Part shown: positions 23,374-33,074 of the stretch, one piece after another
How positions within the stretch are numbered: the stretch's first letter is position 1
Layout of the letters: each line of letters opens with the position of its first letter
Position numbers and translations under genes: made by a program
The notes under the pieces: generated by a model
What the model was told of the DNA's origin: nothing
The model's input: only the letters and a program-made list of their open reading frames with translations
Databases searched by the model: none
Source: Medakamo hakoo
Taxonomy: Eukaryota > Chlorophyta > Trebouxiophyceae > Coccomyxaceae
DNA length: 64,000 nucleotides
Direction: 5' to 3'
NCBI GenBank assembly: GCA_026636295.1
Contig: CP089454.1
Coordinates: forward strand, 62,001 to 126,000

Positions 23374-26300
23374 TCACACGGGCGCCGCCCGCCGCCGCTG
23401 CCGTGCCGCCGGCCGCGCACCACCGCGCCCACCAGCCACCCTTGCCTCCTCCTCGTGGGCGTGGGCGTGCGTCGCGACGTCGACGGGTCGCACTTGGAAG
23501 GAGACCTCTTCCCCGGCCGCCAGCGCGCAAATCGCGGCCCGCCGCTCGCGTTCCAGGAGCGTCTGCACTTCACCACGCGAAAACAGGCGAGACGCCGGGT
23601 CGGCGGCGGCCAGGCCCAAGGCGGCGGCGCCAGTGGCGGCGGGCGCGCCGAGGCTGAGCGCCGCTTCCCGGGCGCCCGCGGCGCGCAGCAGCAGGCGGGG
23701 CAGGAGGGCGGCCCGGACCAGGGCCGCCGCGACAGCGCCGGAGGAGGCGCGCACCGTGACGGCCGCTCCGCGTGGTGGGGGGCCGGCCTGGCCAGCCGCG
23801 GGCGGCAGGGCGCCCTTCAGGACGGCCGCGCCCAGGACGCCGGCCGCGGCCGCCGCGCCGCCGCCGGCCGCGCGCACGCGCGCGCGCACAAAGCCGTCGG
23901 CCGTCGGCGCCGCGTCCGCGGTCAGGATCGGCCCACCCGCAGGCGCGGACGCGACGGCCGCAGCCAACCCCCGGCCCAAAGCCTCGGCCGCAGCAGCCGC
24001 CGCGCCGTCCGGCGAGACGGGCGTGTAGCTGTCCCCGCCGCCCGCGCCGTCGTCCGCGCCGCCCGGCGGTTTGGGCCGGTGGCCGGGCTCGCCCGCCGCC
24101 GCGCCCGCCGCGGCGGCCAGGGCCGCGCCCACGTCCAGGGTCAGGTCGAGCGCGGCTTCGTCGTCGGCCCCGCACTCGAGGCCGTCGTCCGGAGCCAGCA
24201 GGCCGGCACCCGCGCCCTCGCCGCCGCCGACGCTCTCAAACAGACCGCCCGGCTCGGCGGCCAGCGCCACAGCCGCGTCCGCGGCCACGACAGCCGCGCT
24301 CTTCAGCTCTTCTGCCTGTTGAGGCGTGGGCGGAGCGGGGCGGGCCGCAGCGGCGGCAGCGTAAGCCGCCTGCCACGCCCGCCACGCGCCGTCCGCTGCA
24401 AACCAGGCGCGCCAGGCTCCAACCTCTCGCAGCGCCGCGAGCGCTTCGGGGGCCAAGCCGGCGGCGGCCAGCGCAGCAGCAGCTGCAGCGGGCGCTCCCG
24501 GCGCGGCTGCATCAATGGCGTCCGCGGGCTCCGCCGGGATGGAGGAGAAGAGCGCCGCCGCCGCGGCGGCCGCGCCCGGGCCGCCGGCCACCGCCAGCTC
24601 GCGGCAGACTCGGCACGTCTGGACCGCCGCGGCGGGGAGCGTGTCGGGCGACAGCCACAGCCACCGGGTCGCAATGGCCCGGGCGGCCGGCCCACCAGAG
24701 CTGGTCGACCGGGCGGCTTCGGCGGCGGACGCGGCCAGGGCGCCGGCTTCGCCTGGCGCGGCGTCTCCCCTCCCCGCGCTCGCCCACCCATCCACCCAGG
24801 CCGCGGCTTCGGCCAGGGCGCCGGCCGCGGCTGCGGGCGGCGCCGTCGCCAGGAGGCTGAGACGCACGCCCAGCACAGCGGCCCGCGTGGGCGACGCGGC
24901 CCGGGCGGCGAGCGGCGGGACGAGCGCGCCCAGGCCCGCGTCGAGCAGGGCGACACAGTACAGACCGACCGCCGCGTCGGCCGCGCCCGCGACGGCGCGG
25001 TCGGCCGCGGGCGCGTCGGCGGCCGGGGACGCGACGTGCGGTTCGGGGACCAGGCCCAGGTCGGCCAGGGCCAGGGCAAAGTGCGCGGCGAAGCGGGCAG
25101 AGGGCGCCGGGCGGGCGGGCGCGCCGCCCTCACCCTCTGCCCGTCCCCTTCCCGCCTGCGCCATCGCGGGCAGGGCGGCCCGCAGCCAGGCCGCCAGGGC
25201 GTCGCCGCCCAGGATCAGGGCTTCTGCCGCGGCACGGTGGGTTGAGGCGGCGTCGAGCAGCGCTGGGTCGGCGGCGGCGGAAGGCGGCGGGGCAAAGGCC
25301 GCGACGCCCGCGGCGTCGCCCGCGTCTGCGGCCGCTCTGCCCGCGGCCGCCAACAGCTCTTCCAGCCCTGTCGGCACGGCCGCCGCCAAGTCCGGTGGCG
25401 GCCAAGCTGCGACAGGTGCGGCGGGCGGCGCCGGGCACACGGCGCCCTCCGCCGGCGCGGGCGCCGCCGCGTCCGCGCCCGTCGCCGCGTCCGCGCCCGC
25501 TTCCAGGCAACACCGGCCGAGCGACCAGAGGGCGTCGTGCCAGCCGCGCCCGCCTTTCAGGGCGGCCGCCACGTGGCCGCCCAGCACGCCGGCGAGCGCG
25601 GCTTCGGAGGGCGGGGCGTCGGGCGACGCCGCCACGCCCGCCGCCGTCGCCCGCCACAGGGCGCGCAGGGCGCCCGGCCCGCCCGCGTCGGCTTCGGCCG
25701 CCAGGGCGGCCGCGGCGGCGCCGCCCGCCTCGGCCGCCACCGCCGCGGCTTCCTCCGCCGCCGGGCCGACCAGGAATGGGCCCGGGCCCAAGCCGGCCGG
25801 ATCGCCCAACCCCGCCGCCCGCCAGGGCGCGCCCGCCCGCACCGCCAGCGCGCGCGCGTCCGCCCACCGCCCTGCGCGCGCGAGGCGCCACAGGCGGGCC
25901 GTCAGCCGGGCCGCGCCATCTGCGTCGGCCGGCGCCCACGCGCCGCCACCGCGACCCGCTCTTCCAGCCGCGTCAGGGTCCAGCTCCGTCAGCGTCGCCG
26001 TCGTCGCGCTGGAGGAGGAGGAGGGCGAGAGCGATGTCAGGGCCGCGGCCCGCCCGGCGCGCGCGCGGCTTGCGCGCGGCACCGCCTCGCCCGCCGCAAA
26101 CAGGCGGGACGCGTCGCCGCCGCCGCGGTCGCCATCTTCCAGGTCTAGGGAGCGAGCGGCCAGGCCTTCCAGCCAGGCGATGACGCGCGCCAAGCGGTTG
26201 AGCCCGGGGTCCGCCGCGACGGCGGCGGCCGCGACCGCCGCGCCGGGCGCCGCCCCGCCCGCGCGCGCGGGCGCGCCACCGCCCGGCAGGCCCGCCGGCA

Positions 26301-26880
26301 CGCCCGGATCAGGATTGCCGTGCAGCCAGTACAGGAGCCGCCACGTGCTTGCCTCCGCTTCAAAGCCAGCCGCCCGGGCGCGGGCCCTGGCAGCCGCGGC
26401 AGGGCGGGTGCCAGGCGCCGAGCCCGCCGCGCGCAGTTCGTCTGCGCGCGCTTCCGCCAGGGCCGCGTACGCGGCGACGGCGTCGGCGGGGCTCAGCCCT
26501 CCCTGCATGGTCGCACCCAGCACGTCCGCGAACGCTGCTTCTTCCGCGTCGTCGCCGATGGGACCTTGAAGTGGCGCGGCGGTGGACGGCGGAGCCGAAG
26601 GCGGCGGCGTCGGGCCACGACCGTCGTCTTCCCGCACAGCTAATTGCCAGCCCGGCTCGCCGTCGCCGCCATCCCGCTCGGACGCGTCAGAGGATGATGC
26701 CGGCTCGCCGTACGCGTCTGGTGTTTGGCGGAGAGTGGGCGAGTGTGAGAGGTGGCGCGCACGTCAAAAAAGTCCGTGCCGCATTCGCATCGCCCCCATT
26801 CCTCTCAACGCACCGGCGATGCCGTCGTCGCCCGGGGAGTCGGCCATCCAGGCCGGCAAGGCGCTGGCTGGATCATCCAT
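23374..26880 (-). CDS. NUP107: Nuclear pore protein NUP107
   Basis: Scaffold nucleoporin of the Y-shaped NUP107-160 complex, which coats the curved pore membrane. Exons 26814-26880 and 23374-26717 (minus; donor GTGCGT, phase 1, G+AC) give 1136 aa, near the plant length (about 1080). The N-terminus is acidic (MDDPASALPAWMADSPGDD). Family-like blocks are EASTWRLLYWLHG, RLARVIAWLEGLAARSLDLED, the mid-region WHDALWSLGRCCLE and FAAHFALALADLGLVP. A long Ala-rich alpha-solenoid runs to the C-terminal FSRGEVQTLLERERRAAICAL. Extreme Ala/Gly content blurs similarity, so the call rests on the order of helical blocks and overall length. The gene is tandem with DPB2 on the same strand, with only 112 bp between DPB2's stop and this ATG. 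Confidence 0.72.
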
Positions 26881-26992
26881 GGCAGGACCCAGGCAGATCG
26901 GGTGCGTGAGAGGGGGGGGGGCTGCACCCGCCGTTGGTTTGTGTGAGCGTGTTCTCTTTTTTCCACTTGCACACCCATCCCACCCTCACTGC

Positions 26993-28951
26993 TCACTCAT
27001 CCTCCGGCAGCCCACACAGCTCCACCTCCCCACCACCGGCTTCGTACGCAGCGAACGCGCCACCCCGGCCAGCCCGCAAAGACCCGGGATCCACGCACGC
27101 GACGCCGCCGACGGTGACGGCCAGCGGGCGGCCCCCGCCGCGGCCGCCGGGGCCGGCCCCCCCGGCCAGGACCAGCGCGTCGGGCAGCGGGTACAGCCGC
27201 AGGCCGCCGTCGAGGGCCCAGGCGACGGGCGACACGTCCAGGGGGAGCGGGCACAGGTGCGCCTGTGACAGGAGCGTGAGGGCGGCGTGCTCAAAGGCGG
27301 TGGCTTCGGCCGCCGCAGCCGCGGTCGCCGGGTCGGCCGGCCCGCCGCCGCCCTCGCCCCCTCCGCCGCCGCCGCCCAGCAGCCCGTCCGTCGGCGGCAG
27401 CAACGCCCCAGCCCTCAACCTCGCCGCCACGTCTGACCGGAACAGGACGAGTTCGCGGCTCCCGACGCGCAGCCGGGCCGGGTTGGAGGGGAAAGACACG
27501 CGGGCGGGGCCGAGGGCCGACGCCAGCGGCGCGGCCAGCGAGGGCGGGAGGGGCGGGCCCGGCAGGAGGGAGCAGCCGGCTGCCGCGGCGTCGGCGGGGC
27601 CGGGGACGAAGATGAAGGTCGAGCCGGCGGCCAGGGTCGGGTGCCGAGCCGCCAACGCGCCCAAGGCCGCAAAGGCGGCCCGCTGGGCGGCCGCGTCCGC
27701 GCCGCTGGCGGCGGGCGCGGGCGCAACGGCGCCGCGCCCGCCGCCGGGCGCACCGGCCCTCCCACCGCCGCCGCCACCACCACTCCACCCGGCGCCGCCG
27801 CCCCAAAAGTCGCCCATGAGAACAAATGCAGGCGGGGGCGGAGGAGGCGCGCCCACGGCGGCCGCGGCGGCGGCCGCCGCCGCCGCCGCGCCTTCAAAGC
27901 CGGCAAACACCGCGCCCAGGCGCGGGAGGGTGGCGGGGTCGTCCAGCCGGCAGTCGGCCAGCAGGACGAGGCGCGGCGGCGGGGGGTGCGGGGCGGTGGA
28001 TGCCGCGTTCGCGCGCGGCAGGAGCGTCGGCAGCCCCGCCCACGGGCCCGCCAGCGTGGCGGCCCGCCCCTCCAGCGGCGGCTGGCCCAGGGCGCGGACC
28101 TCAAACACGCGCGAGTGGTTGAGCGCGCCTTCGACGAGGACGCCGCACCCTTCCGTGAAGTAGCCGTTGGACGCGTCGGCGGCCGTCAAGTCCAGCGGCA
28201 CGGACCCCGTCGGGTCCTCCACGAAGAAGCGGCCGTCCTCCAGCTGTGCCAGGCAGCCCAGCAGGATGCGCGTCGTGCCGGGCGGCGCGGCGAGGAGCGT
28301 GCGCACATCGCTCAGCTCGCACCGCCCGCCGCCCTCGTCCGACGCGGCGCCGACCATGCCGGCCAAGGCCGGGCGGGCGAAGAGCGGGCTGCGTTCAACG
28401 CGCTGGGCCAGGACCAAGAAGCGCTGGGCGTGGAGGGCGGCGCGGTCGGCCGCGGAGCCGAGGAGGGGCGCGCGTGGCGCGCGCCCGCCGCCGCCCCCGC
28501 CCAGCACATGGAACCGCCGCCGCACGGCGTCGTACTCGATGCGCGGCGCGTCGAAGACGGACTGGACGACAAGCGCGGACGGCGCATCAGCCCCAGTGGC
28601 GGCAGCGACGAGGGCGCGGGCGTCGGCCAGGGTCAGGCAGGGCGTGGCGGACGAGCCTGGTGTGGAGGAGGGGCACGGTCGGCGTGGTGGATGGAGCGCG
28701 GCGCGAAAAAAAGACGGGCAAGATGGAGCGAATTCCGTCCGCCCCCACCCCTCCACCACCCCCGCACCTGGTTCGTACGCGCGCAGCAGGGCGTCCACCG
28801 CGTCATCGCACCCGCCTCCATCGTCTGACCCGGCCACATGTTCCGCCAGCGCGGCGAGCGCGGCCCGCTCCAGGCGCAGGCCGCGCTCGGAAAAGGCGGC
28901 CACGACCGCGCGCCGGGCGTCCGGAAGGTGGGCGGCGCGGACGGCCGCCAT
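26993..28951 (-). CDS. DPB2: DNA polymerase epsilon subunit B (DPB2)
   Basis: Non-catalytic B subunit of the leading-strand polymerase; in other eukaryotes it binds the GINS part of the CMG helicase. Exons 28768-28951 and 26993-28656 (minus; donor GTGCGG, phase 1) give 615 aa. The N-terminal helical domain (FSERGLRLERAALAALAEHV) is followed by VQSVFDAPRIEYDAVRRRFHVL. The OB fold contains RFLVLAQRVERSPLF and FFVEDPTGSVPLDL, and the inactive calcineurin-like domain contains VLLADCRLDD and FVLMGDFWG, then STFIFVPGPADA. The C-terminus reads LVLFRSDVAARL and on to the conserved end EVELCGLPEDE. Gly/Ala insertions make it longer than plant DPB2 (about 530). It is head-to-head with MCM6. Confidence 0.92.
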   Translation of the reverse strand: MAAVRAAHLPDARRAVVAAFSERGLRLERAALAALAEHVAGSDDGGGCDDAVDALLRAYEPGAGVVEGWGRTEFAPSCPSFFRAALHPPRRPCPSSTPGSSATPCLTLADARALVAAATGADAPSALVVQSVFDAPRIEYDAVRRRFHVLGGGGGGRAPRAPLLGSAADRAALHAQRFLVLAQRVERSPLFARPALAGMVGAASDEGGGRCELSDVRTLLAAPPGTTRILLGCLAQLEDGRFFVEDPTGSVPLDLTAADASNGYFTEGCGVLVEGALNHSRVFEVRALGQPPLEGRAATLAGPWAGLPTLLPRANAASTAPHPPPPRLVLLADCRLDDPATLPRLGAVFAGFEGAAAAAAAAAAAVGAPPPPPPAFVLMGDFWGGGAGWSGGGGGGGRAGAPGGGRGAVAPAPAASGADAAAQRAAFAALGALAARHPTLAAGSTFIFVPGPADAAAAGCSLLPGPPLPPSLAAPLASALGPARVSFPSNPARLRVGSRELVLFRSDVAARLRAGALLPPTDGLLGGGGGGGEGGGGPADPATAAAAAEATAFEHAALTLLSQAHLCPLPLDVSPVAWALDGGLRLYPLPDALVLAGGAGPGGRGGGRPLAVTVGGVACVDPGSLRAGRGGAFAAYEAGGGEVELCGLPEDE

Positions 28952-29120
28952 GTTTTACAGGGAGGATGAGACCTCAGGCACGCTGTGTGTGTGTGAGTGT
29001 GGGCGAGTGCCCAAGGCCCGGCGTGGCCGTGGCGCGCACAACAACAAATGAGAACACTCGTCTGCGGTTCCACGCCCCCTCACAACTCGAATCCATTTCC
29101 TCTGCTGCCATCAAAACATC
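28952..29120. promoter_or_regulatory. Shared 169-bp DPB2-MCM6 bidirectional promoter
   Basis: Only 169 bp separate the divergent start codons of DPB2 and MCM6, so both 5' UTRs and core promoters must overlap or abut here. A GT-rich run lies near 28981-29005. I see no TATA box and no clear TTTSSCGC-type E2F site. Promoter function is inferred from gene layout. Confidence 0.55.
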
Positions 29121-32100
29121 ATGGCCGCCCCGCCCGGCGCCCTCCCGCCCGGCCTGGGCGACCCGGCCGGCGCCCGCCCGCCGGCCGACGGCCTGGCTTC
29201 CGCCGTGCGCACCCGTTTCCTGGCCTTCCTGGAAGGCTTTACGCTGGACGATGTTGCCGGCGGCGGCGGCACGACCGACGCGCCCGACGCGGCCGGCGCG
29301 GGCGCGCTCGGCACGCAACAAACCTCTGAGGGCGGCGCGACGCTGGCCGCCACGGTCACTGCTGGTCGGGCCGGATCCGGCGGCTTGCGTGGGTCCGGCG
29401 GCGGCACGGGCGCGCCCCGCCCGCCGCACTACGTGCGCGTGCTCGCGACCGCGGTCGTCGACGCGCAAGCGACGACGCTGCCCGTGGTGTGGGCCCATCT
29501 CGACTCGCACGCGCCCGCTCTGGCCGAGCTCGTCGCCTCTGACTTCCACTCTCTGGAAAAGGCGTTGCGGGCGGCGGTGGCGGACTTTGTGGTGGCGCAC
29601 GCGCCGGAGTACGCGGTCAATGAGGTGCGGAGAGGAAAAAAAACAAGACAAACGCGATGCGAAGGGAGCGAGGTGGGAGAGGGTGGCGGGCGGGGTGACC
29701 GCCAAACCACCGCGAAACACGCCGCGATGACAAGCCTGGCGTTGGGGCCCCCTAATTCGGGCGATGTGGAGGGTGGACTGGCGGTGCTGGCTCGCCCGCC
29801 CGGCCGCATGCGCACGCGGCTGCGACCGCATCCAGCGCTCGAAAAACTTCTCCCGCCTCTTCTGTTGCGCTCACCCATCCCCCACTGCCACCTCAACCCC
29901 ACCTCCCACAGGACGACATCCCGCGCGAGTTCTGGGTGTCCTTCACGGGCCTGCCGCACGTCGACCGCTTGCGCGCGCTGACCACCTCCAAGATCGGCCG
30001 CCTGACCGCTTTCGCGGGCACCGTCACCCGCACGTCCGAAGTCCGCCCCGAACTCTTCCTCGCAGCTTACCGCTGCTTGGAGTGCGGCGCGACCGTCCGC
30101 GGCGTGGAGCAGCACTTCAAACGGACGGAGCCGCTGATCTGCCCCGTCCCGGCGTGCGGCAACCGCAAGGCATGAGTGGAGGGGAGAGTGGGAGGCAGGG
30201 TGGGCGGCGCGTGCGTGCGTGCGTGCGTGCGTGTGTGCGGTCGGTCGGTCTTTCGCTCCATCCACCCCAGGCCTCACCCACCCACCACCTCCCACCTCCC
30301 CCCCTCCACCAAAAAAAAAAAAACAGGCGTGGTCCCTCATCAAGGAAGAGTCCACTTTCGTGGACTGGCAGCGCGCCCGCGTGCAAGAAGCCGCGGACGA
30401 GGTCCCGCCCGGCTGCCTGCCCCGGACGATGGAAGTGATCTTGCGCAACGACGCCGTGGAGGCGGCCCGCCCGGGCGACCAGGCCATCTTCACCGGCTCG
30501 CTCGTCGCCGTGCCCGACGTCGCCGCCATCACCGCGCCCGGCGAACGCACGGAAGCCCGGCAGGGCGGCCTGCCCGGCGGCGCGTCGGGCGGGGACGGCG
30601 GCATTTCCGGGCCCCGCTTCCTGGGCGTGCGCGAGCTGACGTACCACCTGGCGTTTGTCGCGACGGGCGTGGAGGACGCGGCGTCGCGCCGGTCGGGCGG
30701 CGGCGGCGGCGCGTCCGCCGCTGCCCTGGGCGGCGCCGGCGCGCACGCGGCCGAGGAAACGCCGGCGTCCGTCCTGGCCTCCCTGACGGGCGCGGAAGCG
30801 GCGGACCTGGCCCTGATGCGCGCCAACCCGCGCCTGTACGCGGACGCGGCGCGGTCCATCGCCCCCGGCGTCCTGGGCGCGGACGACATCAAGCGCTCCG
30901 TCCTGCTCCAGCTCGTCGGCGGCGTGCCCAAGGTCACGCCGGACGGCATCCGCCTGCGCGGCGACATCAACGTCGCCATCGTGGGCGACCCGTCCATGGC
31001 CAAGTCGCAGGTGCTGAAGTACGTGGCCGGCTTCCTGCCGCACGCCGTGTACACGTCCGGCCGCGCGTCGTCGGCCGCGGGCCTGACGGCGTCCGTCGTC
31101 CGCGAAGCCGATTCCGGCGAGCTGTGCATTGAAGCCGGCGCGCTGCTGCTGGCCAACGGCGCGGTGTGCTGCATCGACGAATTCGACAAGATGGACGTCA
31201 AGGTAAGGGGGGGGGGGGGGGGGGGGGCGGACGGGGGCGGGGAAAGCGCGCGCGCGTGAGAGAGGGTGGTCGTGGTGGTGGTGGGTCGGCCGAAGACCAC
31301 TCACGGCCCACAAAAAAAACCCGCACCCCCCCCCCCCCCCCACCCCCCCCACCCCCCACCCCCACCCCCACCCCCCAAACACACCGCAGGACCAAGTCGC
31401 GATCCACGAAGCCATGGAGCAGCAGACCATCTCCATCACCAAGGCCGGCATCCAAGCCACGCTCGTCGCGCGGACCGCCATCCTGGCGGGCGCCAACCCG
31501 GCGGGCGGGCGGTACGACAAGTCCAAGCCGCTGCGGTACAACGTCGCGCTCCCGCCCGCCATCCTCTCGCGCTTCGACCTGCTGCACGTCATGGCCGACG
31601 AGCGGGACGACGACGCGGACGCGGCGTTGGCGGCGCACATCGTCGCCGTCCACCGCGCGGCCGCGCCCGTGGGCCTGGACCCGGCCGAAGCGGCGGCGTT
31701 GCCGCCCCGCCCGCCCCCGCCGCCCGGCCTCGCCGCGCCGTACTCGACCGACCAGCTGCAGCGCTACGTCCGCCTGGCCCGGGCGCACAAGCCCCGCCTG
31801 ACGCCCGCCGCGGCCGCGGCCATCGTGCAAGCGTACAAGCGGCTGCGCTCCGACGACGCGGCGCCCGGCTCGTCGACGGCGTACCGGATCACGGTGCGCC
31901 AGCTGGAAGCCCTGATCCGGCTGTCCGAGGCGCTGGCCCGCGTGCGCCTGGCGGACGAGGTCGTGCCCGGCGACGTCCGCGAAGCCGTGCGCCTGGTCCG
32001 CCACTCGGTCGTCACGGTCGAAGCCCCCGACGAGGACCTGGCCGCGTACGCGGACGACGGCGAGGGCGGCGGCGACGGCGAGCGCGGGGAGTGGGGCGTG

Positions 32101-32649
32101 CCGCCGCCGGACGCGCGCGGCGGGCGCGGTGGTGAGAGCGGTGGTCGCGCGGCCGCGCCGCCCGCCGCGCCCGCCGCCGACGGCGACGGCGCCGCCGCCA
32201 TGGCCGACGCCGAGCCTCAGCAGCCCGCTGCTGCGCCGCCACCGCCGCCGCCGGCCGCCCCGCTGCGCGTGCCCGCCGCCAAGGTCGAGCGCGTGAAGGA
32301 CTTGCTGCTGATGCGCCTGCGCTCCCTGGAAGCGGCGGGCGAGGCGGCGGGCGACGGCCCGTCCGCCGCCCAGGTCGGCGGCGTGCCCGTCGCCGCCCAG
32401 TCCCAGCGCGCCCTGCTGGAGTGGTACTTTGACTTTTTGGCCTCGCGCGGCGAGCTGGCGGGCGTGGAAGACCCGGCGGCCGAGGCCGGGGCGGTGGCGG
32501 CCATCGTCTCCTACCTCGTCCGCGCGCGCGACGTGTTTGTGGTCGTCGAACAGCCGGCGCGGCGGGAGGGCGAGACCGACGCCGCGTACCGCCGCCGGGC
32601 GACGGCGGAGCGGCTGCTGGCCATCAACCCCAACTTTGCGGATGAGTGA
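29121..32649 (+). CDS. MCM6: MCM6, replicative helicase subunit
   Basis: One of the six AAA+ subunits of the MCM2-7 helicase. Exons 29121-29624, 29912-30169, 30327-31202 and 31390-32649, all phase 0, give 965 aa. The zinc ribbon Cys lie at 223, 226, 245 and 250 (CLECG...CPVPACG). Walker A GDPSMAKSQ starts near 474, Walker B CCIDEFDKM near 536, and the arginine finger SRFDLL is in exon 4. MCM6-type segments are STFVDWQRARVQEAADEVPPG and LPRTMEVILRNDAVE. Intron 2 begins with GC rather than GT (AAG|GCATGA), and the phase permits no GT alternative. Its acceptor follows a 13-base A-run. Intron 3 holds a 21-base G-run and a C-rich tract. The linker before the C-terminal winged helix is Ala/Gly/Pro-rich, which explains the excess over the usual ~830 aa. 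Confidence 0.96.
31207..31376. repeat. G21 tract and C-rich tract in MCM6 intron 3
   Basis: Twenty-one G immediately follow the GTAAG donor (31207-31227), and a C-rich stretch fills 31326-31376 before the acceptor. The two complementary tracts could pair and bring the splice sites together. Confidence 0.85.
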
Positions 32650-33074
32650 GTGTGTGTGTGTGTGTGTGGTGAGAGTGGGTGGGGAGTGGAGTGGGTGTGT
32701 GCGTGCGTCCCCCTCACGAAAACGAAAAAACAAACGAGAAAAAAAGGGGTGGGTGGGGTGGGGGTGGAGAGAGTCCTGTGGGGGAAATGGAAGAGAGAGC
32801 GGGGGCCGAACAAAACCCCCCACGCCATGTCCGAACCCACCGCGCTCGTGCGCGATTTGCGTGCGTGCGCGTGTACGGGCGGGCGTGTGGGACAGAGAGA
32901 GTAACAACAAATGAGCAACGGGCGTGCCTGAGGCGTTGGAGGTTGAGAGGTGGCAGCCCACCCTCTCGCCTCTTTTGTGTCACACAAAAGACTTGTTCGA
33001 GGGAGAGGGAAACACAGCGTGTGTGCGGCGGAAGACCCCCTCCGGCCCACCCAATCCCACCCACCCCGCCAGCC
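32650..33074. other. Spacer between MCM6 and the bZIP gene
   Basis: A 425-bp same-strand spacer. It starts with a (GT)n run right after the MCM6 stop (32650-32668) and has an A-rich patch at 32719-32745. No exon is supportable. Confidence 0.5.

Noticed and set aside
23332-26569. Long plus-strand ORFs opposite NUP107
   Set aside because: Low-complexity Arg/Ala translations without domains; the minus frame spans 1113 codons with helical blocks in NUP107 order.
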